Numbered from the stretch's first letter, positions 17,994 through 26,885 are shown. The stretch is 64,000 nt of DNA from Streptomyces sp. NBC_01381 (GCF_026340305.1 NZ_JAPEPI010000001.1:2666001-2730000), one strand, 5' to 3'. Notes: a model not told the origin generated them from the letters alone. Made by a program: numbers and translations.

Positions 17994-20480
17994 GTGAACG
18001 ACGAAATGGTGTGGTCCGGGACCTGGGTCGCCGAGCGGCTCGGTGTGGAGCTCGTCGGTGACGCGAGCCTGGGCGAGCTGCTCGGGCTCGCCCTGCGCCG
18101 CAACCCCAAGCGCGCGCACCTGCTGGTGTCGAACGTCCTCGGCAAGCATGTGCCCCAGCGGCCATCCGTCGTGTACGCGGCCGGGCACGACCTGGGTGTC
18201 AGGGCGCGCGCCCTGCTCGGCGACGCGGAGGCGCGGCGTGCGGTCGTCCTCGGCTACGCGGAGACGGCGACGGGCCTCGGTCACAGCGTCGCGGACGGCA
18301 TCGGCCTCGCGCCCTATCTGCACTCCACGCGCCGCCCGGTCGACGGGGTGCGCCAGGCGGGCGGCTTCGAGGAGTCCCACTCGCACGCGACCTCGCACCT
18401 GCTGCTCCCGGCCGACCCCGAACTCCTCGCCGGGGACGGGCCGTTGCTCCTGGTGGACGACGAGTTCTCCACCGGCAACACGGTCCTCAACACCATTCGC
18501 GCGCTGCACGAGCGCTATCCGCGCGACCGGTACGTCATCGTGGCGCTCGTCGACATGCGCTCTCCCGAGGACCAGGGCCGCCTGGCCGGTTTCGCCGAGG
18601 AGATCGGCGCGCGGGTCGACCTGATCGCGATGGCGTCCGGCACCGTGCGGCTGCCGGACGGCGTCCTGGAGAAGGGGCAGGCGCTGGTCGCGGAGCACGA
18701 GGCTGCGGCGCCGCTTCCCGCGCCGCGCCGGGAGCGGGGCACCGTCACCCGGGTCGAGCTCGACTGGCCCGCCGGTGTCCCGGACGGCGGCCGCCACGGG
18801 TTCACTCCCGAGCACCGGGCGGTGCTCGACGCGGCGCTGCCGGGGATGGCGGAACGCCTCGCCCAGGCGCTGGCCCCGGATTCCGCACCCGTCCCTGCCC
18901 GCGTCCTCGTCCTCGGCTTCGAAGAGCTGATGTATGCGCCGCTGGCCCTCGGGGAGGCGCTGGAGGAGTGGCTGGGCGGCAGCGGCGCCGAGGTCCGGTA
19001 CTCCACCACCACCCGCTCGCCCGTCCTCGCCGTCGACGACCCCGGCTACGCCATCCGCAGCCGCCTCGTCTTCCCCGCGCACGACGAGCCCGCCGACGGG
19101 CCCGGTGAGCGGTACGCGTACAACGTCGCGGGCGGCGGCTTCGACGCGATCGTCGCCGTGGTCGACTCCGTGGGCGACGGGCCCCAACTGCACGCCCCCG
19201 ACGGCCTGTTGGCGCAGCTCGCCGCGCACACCCCGCGGGTCCTGCTCGCCGTCGTGCCGTCGTACGTTCCCGAGCGCGCCCCTGAGTACGTTCCTGAGTA
19301 CGTCCCCGAAAGGCCCCCCATGCTGCCCGAGCCCCTCCGCGGCCCCGACTTCTCCTCGTACGCGCCCGAAGACGTCGGCTGGCTGCTGCAGGACCTCTCG
19401 GACGTGACGCTGGAAGCGCCCACCGAGGAGCGCGAGGAGGCGATACAGAGCGGTGGCGCGCACTACGCCGAGTCGCTGCCGGTCGAGTACCAGCCGAGCC
19501 CGCAGTACCAGGAGCTGTTCCGGGCCGCGCTCGACACCTCCGCCGCACGGATCGCACAGGCCGTCGGTACCGTCACCGAGACCGTGCTCGCCGAGCGTTC
19601 GCCCCGCCCGGTGCTCGTCTCCCTTGCCCGCGCGGGCACGCCCGTCGGCGTACTGATGCGCCGCTGGGCGCAGCACCGGCACGGTCTCGACCTGCCGCAC
19701 TACGCCGTGTCGATCGTGCGCGGGCGCGGCATCGACGCCAACGCGCTGCGCTGGCTCGCCGCCCACCACGACCCGGCCGACGTCGTCTTCGTCGACGGAT
19801 GGACGGGCAAGGGCGCCATCACTCGCGAACTGGCCGACGCCGTACGGGAGTTCGAGGAGTCGGGTGGGTCCACCGGGTTCAACCCGGAGATCGCCGTGCT
19901 CGCCGACCCCGGCTCGTGCGTGCGCACCTACGGCACCCGCGAGGACTTCCTCATCCCCTCGGCCTGCCTCAACTCGACGGTGTCCGGCCTGATATCGCGC
20001 ACCGTGCTCCGCGCCGACCTGGTCGGCCCGGACGACTTCCACGGCGGCAAGTTCTACCGCGAGCTCGCCGGCACCGACGTCTCCCTCGACTTCATCGACG
20101 CCGTCGTGGACCGCTTCGGTGAGGTGGCCGACGCCGTCGACGCGCAGGTCAAGGATGTGCTCTCGGCGGACAGGGCGCCGACCTGGGAGGGCTGGGCGGC
20201 CGTCGAGCGGATCAGTGAGGAGTACGGCATCCACGACGTGAACCTGGTGAAGCCGGGTGTCGGCGAGACGACGCGCGTGCTGCTGCGCCGCGTGCCCTGG
20301 AAGATCCTGGCGCGGGCCGGCGCCGGGGCCGACCTCGATCACGTACGACTCCTCGCCGAACAGCGCGGCGTACCGGTCGAGGAAGTGGACGAACTCCCCT
20401 ACACCTGCGTCGGACTGATCCACCCTCAGTTCACGCGCGGAGCCACCGGCACGGACGGCAAGGCGGTGGCGGCCAAGTGA
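17994..20480 (+). CDS. Fused phosphoribosyltransferase-TRSP-StiP protein of the Ter operon
   Basis: 828 residues in one uninterrupted frame. The N-terminal part is a phosphoribosyltransferase with the PRPP loop LLLVDDEFSTGNT (about 151-163). A TRSP-type domain follows (GGRHGF around 263, then VLVLGFEELMY). From about residue 442 (internal ATG at 19319, preceded by AAGG) it is a StiP-type cysteine-protease-like/PELOTA-associated protein with SCVRTYGTREDF and PSACLNSTVSGL. A YVPE-repeat linker joins the halves. These are often described as neighbouring genes in Ter clusters, so this is a natural fusion or an overlap without a stop. GTG 17994 is preferred; ATG 18006 is possible. The downstream HAD gene overlaps by GTGA. 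Confidence 0.85.
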   Translation: MNDEMVWSGTWVAERLGVELVGDASLGELLGLALRRNPKRAHLLVSNVLGKHVPQRPSVVYAAGHDLGVRARALLGDAEARRAVVLGYAETATGLGHSVADGIGLAPYLHSTRRPVDGVRQAGGFEESHSHATSHLLLPADPELLAGDGPLLLVDDEFSTGNTVLNTIRALHERYPRDRYVIVALVDMRSPEDQGRLAGFAEEIGARVDLIAMASGTVRLPDGVLEKGQALVAEHEAAAPLPAPRRERGTVTRVELDWPAGVPDGGRHGFTPEHRAVLDAALPGMAERLAQALAPDSAPVPARVLVLGFEELMYAPLALGEALEEWLGGSGAEVRYSTTTRSPVLAVDDPGYAIRSRLVFPAHDEPADGPGERYAYNVAGGGFDAIVAVVDSVGDGPQLHAPDGLLAQLAAHTPRVLLAVVPSYVPERAPEYVPEYVPERPPMLPEPLRGPDFSSYAPEDVGWLLQDLSDVTLEAPTEEREEAIQSGGAHYAESLPVEYQPSPQYQELFRAALDTSAARIAQAVGTVTETVLAERSPRPVLVSLARAGTPVGVLMRRWAQHRHGLDLPHYAVSIVRGRGIDANALRWLAAHHDPADVVFVDGWTGKGAITRELADAVREFEESGGSTGFNPEIAVLADPGSCVRTYGTREDFLIPSACLNSTVSGLISRTVLRADLVGPDDFHGGKFYRELAGTDVSLDFIDAVVDRFGEVADAVDAQVKDVLSADRAPTWEGWAAVERISEEYGIHDVNLVKPGVGETTRVLLRRVPWKILARAGAGADLDHVRLLAEQRGVPVEEVDELPYTCVGLIHPQFTRGATGTDGKAVAAK

Positions 20481-21301
20481 GCACTCCCCGCACTCCCCGG
20501 ACGGTACTCGTCGCCAGCGACCTGGACCGCACCCTCATCTACTCCGCCGCCGCGCTCGGCCTGACCATGCCCGACGCCGACGCGCCGCGCCTGCTCTGCG
20601 TCGAGGTCTACGAGAGCAAGCCGCTTTCGTACGTCACCGAGACCGCCGCCGGGCTGCTCGACGAGGTCGGCCGTGGCACGGTCTTCGTGCCGACGACCAC
20701 GCGTACGCGCGAGCAGTACGGCCGCATCCATCTGCCGGGCCCCGCACCGAAGTTCGCGATCTGCGCCAACGGCGGGCATCTCCTGGTCGACGGGGTGTCC
20801 GACCCCGAGTGGCGTGTGGACGTCGACCGTCGCATCGCCGCCGAGTGCGCCTCGCTCGACGAGGTCCGCGCGCACATGGTGCGCACCGCCGACCCCGCCT
20901 GGCTCCTGAAGGAGCGGGTGGCCGAGGACCTCTTCGCGTATCTGGTCGTCGAGCGTTCCCTGCTGCCCGAGGGCTGGGTCAAGGAGCTCGCCGAGTGGGC
21001 GGACAGCCGCGGCTGGACCGTCTCGCTGCAGGGCCGCAAGATCTACGCCGTGCCGAAGCCGCTCACCAAGAGCGCGGCGGTGCGCGAGGTGGCACGGCGG
21101 ATCGGCGCCGACGAGATCCTCGCGGCCGGGGACTCGCTCCTCGACGCCGATCTGCTCCTGGCCGCCGACCGCTCGTGGCGTCCGGGCCACGGGGAACTGG
21201 CCGACACGGGGTGGACGGCACCGGGCCTCACGGTGCTGCCGGAGCGCGGGGTCGCGGCGGGGGAGGAGATCCTGCGGGGGTTCCTCGCGGCGTCGAGGTA
21301 G
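20477..21301 (+). CDS. HAD family phosphatase of the Ter operon
   Basis: 274 residues. HAD motif I is SDLDRTLIYS near residue 16. Motif III Lys lies in KPLTKSAAVREV, and motif IV in ILAAGDSLLDADLL. A large C2-type cap lies between. It should dephosphorylate the sugar- or nucleoside-like phosphate made by the two preceding enzymes. GTG start overlaps the previous stop by four bases, implying translational coupling. A 32-bp tandem repeat covers its last codons and stop. Confidence 0.9.
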   Translation: MSTPRTPRTVLVASDLDRTLIYSAAALGLTMPDADAPRLLCVEVYESKPLSYVTETAAGLLDEVGRGTVFVPTTTRTREQYGRIHLPGPAPKFAICANGGHLLVDGVSDPEWRVDVDRRIAAECASLDEVRAHMVRTADPAWLLKERVAEDLFAYLVVERSLLPEGWVKELAEWADSRGWTVSLQGRKIYAVPKPLTKSAAVREVARRIGADEILAAGDSLLDADLLLAADRSWRPGHGELADTGWTAPGLTVLPERGVAAGEEILRGFLAASR

Positions 21302-21335
21302 GGCTGCGGGGGTTCCTCACGGCATCGAGGTGAGG
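21272..21335 (+). repeat. 32-bp tandem duplication spanning the HAD gene stop codon
   Basis: Two copies of a unit starting CTGCGGGGGTTCCTC (21272-21303 and 21304-21335) with few differences. The first contains the stop codon. Confidence 0.8.
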
Positions 21336-21352
21336 CTGCGGCTGTTGCGACT

Positions 21353-21577
21353 TCAGCCGCAGCAGCCCCCGCCGCAGCAGCCGCCTCCGCCTCCGCCTCC
21401 GCCGCCGGCGCTCGGGCCGGGCGCGGCGCTCGTCCCGCCGACGGCCACCGCCGAGAGCAGCTTGACGGTGTCGTCGTGCCCGGCGGGGCAGACGGCGGGG
21501 GCCGAGGACTCGGCCATCGGGCGGCTCAGTTCAAAGGAGTCGCCGCAGGAACGGCAGCGGTATTCGTAGCGGGGCAT
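21353..21577 (-). CDS. FmdB-family zinc ribbon protein
   Basis: 74 residues. The N-terminus MPRYEYRCRSCGDSFEL is the classic FmdB (CxxC_CxxC_SSSS) zinc ribbon, with a second Cys at VCPAGH. The C-terminus is a glycine run followed by CCGGGCCG, which may add metal ligands. Members are small putative regulators; the target is unknown. ATG 21577 is chosen over the GTG two codons earlier because it matches the family N-terminus. It is convergent with the Ter metabolite operon. Confidence 0.85.
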   Translation of the reverse strand: MPRYEYRCRSCGDSFELSRPMAESSAPAVCPAGHDDTVKLLSAVAVGGTSAAPGPSAGGGGGGGGGCCGGGCCG

Positions 21578-21608
21578 GGGCACAGGTTAGCCTCGTCTGC
21601 GGCTGTGT

Positions 21609-21681
21609 TGTGGCTGGTCGCGCCCACGCGGCAGAGCCGCACATGTCACAGCCCCGCGCCCCTTCGGGGCGCACCGAACCG
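21609..21681. repeat. Dispersed intergenic repeat, copy A
   Basis: Begins TGTGGCTGGTCGCGCCCACG and ends in a small GC hairpin (GCCCC-TTC-GGGGC). A closely matching copy occurs at 58541-58614, inside another gene. Confidence 0.75.
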
Positions 21682-21703
21682 CACCGGACTCCGCCGAAGC
21701 CGC

Positions 21704-22687
21704 TTAGCGCATCACGGTCCCAGGCCCCGCCCCCAGCAACCCCAGCTCCGCCCTGGTCGGCGCGCCCTCCCAGTCCCCGTGCGACGCCACCGCGAACGCG
21801 CCCGTCGTGACCGCCCGGTCCAGGCGCCCCGCGACGTCCTCGCCGTCGAGCAGCGCCGACAGGTACCCGGACACGAACGCGTCGCCCGCGCCCACCGCGT
21901 CCACCGCCCGCACCGGACGTGCGGGCACGTGCAGCTCACCCCCGGACGTGTGTGCGGTCGCCCCGTCGGCGCCGAGCTTGACCACGACTTCGCGGATCCC
22001 GCCGTCGAGCAGCAGCTTGGCCTGCGCGGACGCGGCGGTGCCTTCCGGTACGCACAGCGGCAGTTCGTCGTCCGATGCGATGAGGACATCGACGTACGCG
22101 ATCCATGAGCGAAGCACCGCTGCGGCCTCCTGCGAACTCCACAGCCTGGAGCGGAAGTTGACGTCGACGCAGACCGTCGTGCCGTGCTCCCGGGCCAGTT
22201 CGAGGGCGCGTCGGCAGGCGTCGGCGGCGGACGGGCCGAGGGCCGGGGTGATGCCGGTCAGATGCAGTACGCGCGGCGCGGGGCCGCCCGCGAAGGCCCG
22301 CTCGACCGCGTCCGGCGCGATGCGTGAACCGGCGGAGCCCGCACGGTAGTAGTGCACGCGGGTCACTTCGGGCAGCCGCGGTTCGAAGAGGATGAGCCCG
22401 GTGGGCGCGCCCGCGTCACGCGTCGCGCCGGTCACGTCGACGCCCTCGGCGCGCAGCGTGCGGAGCACCAGCTCGCCCGCCTCGTCGTCGCCGACGGCGC
22501 CCGCCAAGGCCGCGGTGTGCCCGAGCCGGGTGAGGCCGATGGCCACGTTCGACTCGGCGCCCGCGATGGAGAGGTCCATCGAACCGCCCAGCTTCAGCGG
22601 GCCGCTGCCGCGCAGGGCGACCATGGTCTCGCCGAGCGTGAGTACGTCGAGGGCGCCGAGGCGGCTCCCGCTTCCGGCCGCGCTCAT
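21704..22687 (-). CDS. 2-keto-3-deoxygluconate kinase (PfkB/ribokinase family)
   Basis: 327 residues. PfkB fold with the N-terminal substrate segment GGSMDLSIAGAESNVAIGL and the C-terminal signature DAVGAGDAFVSGY, containing the catalytic Asp. It phosphorylates KDG to KDPG using ATP. The aldolase that splits KDPG is encoded immediately upstream, with start and stop overlapping by four bases, so substrate assignment is well supported by context. Cytoplasmic. A gluconate/uronate catabolic regulator or transporter is not seen nearby. Confidence 0.88.
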   Translation of the reverse strand: MSAAGSGSRLGALDVLTLGETMVALRGSGPLKLGGSMDLSIAGAESNVAIGLTRLGHTAALAGAVGDDEAGELVLRTLRAEGVDVTGATRDAGAPTGLILFEPRLPEVTRVHYYRAGSAGSRIAPDAVERAFAGGPAPRVLHLTGITPALGPSAADACRRALELAREHGTTVCVDVNFRSRLWSSQEAAAVLRSWIAYVDVLIASDDELPLCVPEGTAASAQAKLLLDGGIREVVVKLGADGATAHTSGGELHVPARPVRAVDAVGAGDAFVSGYLSALLDGEDVAGRLDRAVTTGAFAVASHGDWEGAPTRAELGLLGAGPGTVMR

Positions 22688-23328
22688 CGGCGTACCCCCG
22701 CGACCGCCACGAACTCCGCGGCACGCTTGCGCAGCGCGGCCAGGTCACCGCCGTCCGCCGCGTCCCCGACGAGCGGCGAGCCGACGCCCACCGCGACCGC
22801 GCCGAGCGCCAGATACTCCGCGGCGGCCACCGCGTCCACGCCGCCCACCGGCACGAACGGCACGTCGGGGAAGGGAGCCCGCAGCGCCTTGAGATACGCG
22901 GGTCCGCCCATGGCCGACGCGGGGAAGATCTTCAGGGCGGTCGCGCCCGACGTGCCGGCCGCGATCACGTCGGTCGGGGTGAGGACCCCGGCGGCGACGG
23001 GCAGCTCGCGCCGCACCGCCTCGTCCACACCGGCGCCGAGCCCCGGCGTCACGACGAGGTTGGCGCCCGCCTCCGCGGCCCGCCGGGCGTCGTCCGCGGT
23101 GAGCACGGTGCCCGCGCCGAGCCAGGCCTCGTCGCCCAGTTCGGCGCGGGCCCGGCGCAGCACGCCGAGCGCGTCGACGCCGCTGAGGGAGACCTCGACG
23201 AGCGGTACACCGGATTCGACGAGTGCCATGACCGTCCGGAACGAGGCCTCCGCGTCGCTGCCGCGCACGATGGCGACCAGGCGCCGGGCCCGCAGGGCGG
23301 TACTGAATGCTGAGGTGAGGTCGGACAT
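22684..23328 (-). CDS. eda: KDPG (2-dehydro-3-deoxyphosphogluconate) aldolase
   Basis: 214 residues, normal length. Class I aldolase TIM barrel. Glu45 lies in PLVEVSLSG, GAGTVLT at about 71-77, and the Schiff-base Lys133 is in TALKIFPAS. The phosphate site VPVGGV follows. It cleaves KDPG to pyruvate and glyceraldehyde-3-phosphate (Entner-Doudoroff and uronate routes). It is the first gene of a two-gene operon with KDG kinase. Confidence 0.93.
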   Translation of the reverse strand: MSDLTSAFSTALRARRLVAIVRGSDAEASFRTVMALVESGVPLVEVSLSGVDALGVLRRARAELGDEAWLGAGTVLTADDARRAAEAGANLVVTPGLGAGVDEAVRRELPVAAGVLTPTDVIAAGTSGATALKIFPASAMGGPAYLKALRAPFPDVPFVPVGGVDAVAAAEYLALGAVAVGVGSPLVGDAADGGDLAALRKRAAEFVAVAGVRR

Positions 23329-23399
23329 GGCCCCAGGCTCGCACAGGGGTTCAGGCGGCCGCCCGAGGGGTGACGTCCCTGCTCAGGGGTGCCGTGCGG

Positions 23400-23969
23400 T
23401 CAGTGCTTCGGGTTTGGATTCGCGTGCTCGGCGTGGCGTTCCGCCTCTGGATGGCGCGACTTCCAGTACGGGTTGTCGTGTGGCAGGGCCGAGCCGACAC
23501 GGCCGTACATCCCGAAGAGCATCAGCAGGACGCCGACCACAAAGCTGAACAGCACGTTCTGGATCTCGAAGGCGAGGAAGTTGTAGTCGCTCTCCAGCAG
23601 GGCGAGATTGACGAAGCCGCTGAGGACGAACAGGACGCCGAGGCTCATGTTCAGCGTCGAGGCGAAGTTGCCGCCGATCACCATGCCGACGAAGAGGAGC
23701 AGCCCGACACAGATCGACAGGACGCTCAGCGCGCCGTTCGTGTTCAGGGTGGCGACGGTGTCGCCCTGGGTGTCGAAGAACCCGATCCTGTCGATCAGGC
23801 CGAGGATGCCGAAGGCGAGCAGGACGAGCCCCATCAGGCCCGCGCCGACGCGGTAGACGGTGCTGAGGCGGTGGTCGACGGGCAGGTGCTCGTTGAGCGT
23901 CACATGCCGCCTGGGCCCCTTCGTCCCCCTCGTCCCCTTCGTTCCCGGGTGAAGTACATGCGTGGCCAT
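23400..23969 (-). CDS. DUF4383 membrane protein
   Basis: 189 residues with four membrane helices (LMGLVLLAFGILGLIDRIG, LSICVGLLLFVGMVIG, LGVLFVLSGFVNLALL, NVLFSFVVGVLLMLFGMYG), the DUF4383 pattern. A short Gly/Lys/Arg-rich N-terminus and a His-rich polar C-terminus flank them. GGAGG lies five bases before ATG 23969. Function unknown. Confidence 0.88.
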   Translation of the reverse strand: MATHVLHPGTKGTRGTKGPRRHVTLNEHLPVDHRLSTVYRVGAGLMGLVLLAFGILGLIDRIGFFDTQGDTVATLNTNGALSVLSICVGLLLFVGMVIGGNFASTLNMSLGVLFVLSGFVNLALLESDYNFLAFEIQNVLFSFVVGVLLMLFGMYGRVGSALPHDNPYWKSRHPEAERHAEHANPNPKH

Positions 23970-24098
23970 GTCCGCCTCCTTGGTGTGCGGGGAGGCCGCT
24001 TCGTACGTGGCACTGCGTGCGGATCGCCGCGTGCGTACATCCAGGATCCGCCTTCGGCGGCCGGACCGCCAACCACGGCTGCCGCCGCCCCGGGGCGG

Positions 24099-25610
24099 CT
24101 ACGCCCCCTGCCCCCGCTCCTCCCGGATCTGCGTGACCACGCGGGCCACGGTCCGCCGCACGGCCTCGGTCTCGGTCAGGAAATGCCAGTAGTCCGGGTG
24201 GCGGCCCTCCAGGGACGCCACCGCGCGGTCCAGACGGGCCACGGACTCGTCCAGCGGGCGGGCGTGCCGCTGCTCCGGGGTGTGGCGGCCCGCCATGGCC
24301 AGGCGCTGGGCGTCGCGGATCGCGAAGCGGGTGCGCTCGATCTCCTGCTGGGGGTCCTTCGCGACCGCGTTGAGCCGCCGCAGCCGGTCACCGGCGGCCG
24401 AGACTGCCTCGTCCGTCGAGTTCAGCAGGGCGCGGACCGTGGAGAGCAGGGAGGTGGCGTCCGGCCAGCGCTGCTCGTCGCGCGCCTGTCCGGCCTCCTT
24501 GAGCTTGGCCTCGGCCTGCCGCACATTCTCCGCGGCCTGGTCGGGAACGCGCTGCAGGTCCTGCCAGCAGGCGGCGGTGAAGCGGCGCCGCAGCTCACTC
24601 AGGATCGGGTCGACCTGCCCGCTGCGGGTGGTGAGGGCCTGCGCGCGCGTACGCAGCGACACCAGACGCCGGTCTATCTCGGCGGCCCGCTCGGGCAGCC
24701 GCTCGGCCTCGGCGCGCACGGCTTCGGCGTCCCGAAGCACGCGGTCGGCGCGCTGCAGCGTCTCCGGTACGCCGTGCTGTCCGGCTCCCTGATTGAGCTT
24801 GGTCAGCTCAGGCCCGAGGGCGGCGAGGCGAGCGGCGAGATCATCGGCCTTGAGCCCGGCGCCCCGTACGGCATCCAGCGCGTTGCTGGCGGCGAGGAGG
24901 GTCTGCCGGGCCCGCTCGACGGCGGGGGCGAGCCGGGCGAGCTGGGTCTCCGCCTTGTCGAGCAGCGGCCCGAGCCCCTGCTGGAACCGGTCGAGGTCCT
25001 GCTTGGCCCTGCCGAGATCGTCCTTGGCGCGGGTCAGCTCGGCGCGCGCCTGGGCCGCGACGGACGCCTCGAGATCATCCCGATCGAGATCGTGCGCGTC
25101 CACGGCGCTGATGTACTGATGACTGACCTCGTCGATCCGCCGCCCCATGGCCTCGAAGTCCGAGACGGCGCGCTGTGCGGCGGGCGACGAGTCGACGGCG
25201 ACGATGGTCTCGATGGAGATCCGCAGATCGCGCTGGGCGGTGTCCAGCTCGTAGAACGCGGCGGCCGCCGCGTCCTTGGCGGCCTGCGCATCGGCACGCA
25301 TGCTCTCGCCCCGCCCGCCGAACCACCGCCGGGTGCCGCCGCCGGCGAAGGCGGCGGGGAGGGCGATGGCGACAAGGGGGAGGGGCAGGAGGGCGAGAGC
25401 GACGATGTCACGGAGGGCGCGGCGGGAGCTTCGAGAGGAAGACGACGGTCGGGAGTCCGGCTGCGGCCACACGCTCCCGCGGCGACGACGCGCGTGCGGC
25501 GTGCTCGGCGTGCTCGACCTGCTGGACGTACTTGGCGTGCTCGACCTGCTGGACGTATAGGACTTGCTAGACGTGTCTGGCGTGTACGGCTGCGATGGTG
25601 TCGCCGTCAC
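24099..25610 (-). CDS. Membrane-anchored coiled-coil protein of unknown function
   Basis: 503 residues. The N-terminus is a Ser/Thr-rich low-complexity segment containing a 9-residue repeat (SSRSSTPST twice). One membrane helix follows (IVALALLPLPLVAIALPAAF, about residues 69-88). The remaining 400 residues are Ala/Leu/Arg-rich heptads predicted to be long alpha-helical coiled coils (for example RAELTRAKDDLGRAKQDLDR). The C-terminal part resembles proteins annotated only as hypothetical membrane proteins. GTG 25610 with GAGAGGG upstream fits best. A structural or scaffold role is possible but not shown. Confidence 0.8.
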   Translation of the reverse strand: MTATPSQPYTPDTSSKSYTSSRSSTPSTSSRSSTPSTPHARRRRGSVWPQPDSRPSSSSRSSRRALRDIVALALLPLPLVAIALPAAFAGGGTRRWFGGRGESMRADAQAAKDAAAAAFYELDTAQRDLRISIETIVAVDSSPAAQRAVSDFEAMGRRIDEVSHQYISAVDAHDLDRDDLEASVAAQARAELTRAKDDLGRAKQDLDRFQQGLGPLLDKAETQLARLAPAVERARQTLLAASNALDAVRGAGLKADDLAARLAALGPELTKLNQGAGQHGVPETLQRADRVLRDAEAVRAEAERLPERAAEIDRRLVSLRTRAQALTTRSGQVDPILSELRRRFTAACWQDLQRVPDQAAENVRQAEAKLKEAGQARDEQRWPDATSLLSTVRALLNSTDEAVSAAGDRLRRLNAVAKDPQQEIERTRFAIRDAQRLAMAGRHTPEQRHARPLDESVARLDRAVASLEGRHPDYWHFLTETEAVRRTVARVVTQIREERGQGA

Positions 25611-25798
25611 TATCCCTCTCCCGTGCTGTCGTCCGCCTTGCCCGGTGTCACATTCTCCCACCGGTTAATGACGAACACACGGGTCGGTTAGTTCGCGTCG
25701 CACCCCGTGACTTTGCCGCCTTCGCTGCGGGCGGACACCGGCCGCGGAACGCGTTTGGGAGGCACCCCCACCGGCAAGGTAGGCTGTCGAAACCTTCC

Positions 25799-25870
25799 GG
25801 GCGCGTAGCTCAGGGGTAGAGCGCTGCCCTTACAAGGCAGATGTCGGCGGTTCGAAACCGTCCGCGCCCA
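25799..25870 (+). tRNA. tRNA-Val (anticodon UAC)
   Basis: Cloverleaf visible: acceptor GGGCGCG/CGCGCCC, D-arm with AGCTCAGGGGTAGAGC, anticodon stem CTGCC/GGCAG with loop CTTACAA (TAC at 25831-25833), and T-arm GGCGG-TTCGAAA-CCGTC. CCA is not encoded (discriminator A, then CCG). Confidence 0.95.
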
Positions 25871-25877
25871 CCGGGAA

Positions 25878-25911
25878 GAAGACCCCCAGTCGATCATGGC
25901 TGGGGGTCTTC
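25878..25911 (+). terminator. tRNA-Val terminator
   Basis: GAAGACCCCCAG and CTGGGGGTCTTC form a perfect 12-bp stem just after the tRNA, followed by GGGTTTCT. Confidence 0.85.
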
Positions 25912-25921
25912 GGGTTTCTGG

Positions 25922-26299
25922 TCAGCACTCCATCGTCCAAGTGTGGGAGTCGCCGCTGTCGTTGGCCCAGCCGCTGGGGGCGGCGATTTCCTGGCCGGGG
26001 GACAGGCAGACCGTGCCGAAGCCGACCAGGCCCGGGTTTTCGTAGACCTGGACGTGGTCCTTGATGCCGGGGCCGGAGATTCCGTGGTTGGCCCAGGAGG
26101 AGTCCTGGTCCTGGATCGGGTCCTCCCAGTCGTGGTCGTCGCCCGACCAGTTGGTGCGCTGGCCGCCGAAGTCGGCGTCCGTCCAGGCGCAGAACTGGCC
26201 GCTCGGGCACGAGGCCGCCTGGGCCGCGGCCGACGTGGTCACGGCCGTGCCGATGGCCAGGAGCGTGGCGGCGAGCAGGGCCGTGGGCTTGCTGATCAT
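25922..26299 (-). CDS. Secreted I36-like small protein
   Basis: 125 residues. Signal peptide to about residue 29 (AAQAAS). Mature part: CPSGQFCAWTDADFGGQRTNW..., VQVYENPGLVG, VCLSPGQEI and a terminal Cys (WTMEC), the I36 peptidase-inhibitor-like four-cysteine pattern. ATG 26299 has GGAG about nine bases upstream. Last of three co-directional small secreted/lipoprotein genes (25922-27266). Inhibitory activity is not shown by sequence alone. Confidence 0.82.
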   Translation of the reverse strand: MISKPTALLAATLLAIGTAVTTSAAAQAASCPSGQFCAWTDADFGGQRTNWSGDDHDWEDPIQDQDSSWANHGISGPGIKDHVQVYENPGLVGFGTVCLSPGQEIAAPSGWANDSGDSHTWTMEC

Positions 26300-26363
26300 G
26301 TGGGGGTTCTCCTTCTGCGGTGCTGAGGTGCTGAGGTTCTGACGGTCGCTTTTCGCCGTGGTG

Positions 26364-26879
26364 TCAGGTGGACAGCTGGGTCGTGGCGCGGCGCAGGGCC
26401 TGTTCGCGCATGCTGTGCCAGTCGGACAGTTCCGTACGGTGCCGGGCGCGGACCCAGGCGAGACTGCGGTGGCGGTGGGCCGCCTCCGGCTTGAGGTTGT
26501 TGGCGATCGTCGAGACCTGGAACCAGCGCCGCTGGTCGCCGTAGAGCGTGCGCTGTGCCGCGGCCAGGCAGCCGTCCGTGTGGGCGCGTACGGAATAGCC
26601 GGTGGGGAGGGTGAGTGAGAGCTCCGTTGGGCCTGCGCCGAACAGGGCGTCCGCAATGCGTTGGGAGTTCCTTTTATCGGCCGGCGTCGCTGCCTGGCGT
26701 TCGCCCGCGCGGGGCGGGGTCAGGCCCTGGCGTTTCAGGCAGCGGTCCGTCAGTTGTTGTTGGGCCGCCTTGATGACGTCCTCGGGTGGCATCGCCGGGC
26801 GGGTGGGCGTGGTCGCGCAGCCGCCGAGCAGGGCGGTGCAGAGGAGCACGAAGAGGGGGCAGATGTGCCTCGTACGCAT
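26364..26879 (-). CDS. Small lipoprotein of unknown function
   Basis: 171 residues. N-terminus MRTRHICPLFVLLCTALLGGC is a lipoprotein signal with lipobox LLGGC (Cys21), so the mature protein is membrane-tethered outside the cell. The body has two more cysteines (DRCLKRQG, HTDGCLAA) and a polar helical C-terminus. It starts six bases after the stop of the upstream secreted-protein gene, so the two are very probably co-transcribed and perhaps act together. No known domain recognised. Confidence 0.82.
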   Translation of the reverse strand: MRTRHICPLFVLLCTALLGGCATTPTRPAMPPEDVIKAAQQQLTDRCLKRQGLTPPRAGERQAATPADKRNSQRIADALFGAGPTELSLTLPTGYSVRAHTDGCLAAAQRTLYGDQRRWFQVSTIANNLKPEAAHRHRSLAWVRARHRTELSDWHSMREQALRRATTQLST

Positions 26880-26885
26880 GGTCTG

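Noticed and set aside
16806..20423. Very long open frame on the minus strand opposite the CitE/PRTase genes
   Set aside because: Antisense shadow caused by high GC at third positions; no recognisable domain, while the plus-strand products are clear.
25799..25870. Attachment site for an integrative element at tRNA-Val
   Set aside because: No integrase and no duplicated tRNA 3' end is seen nearby.
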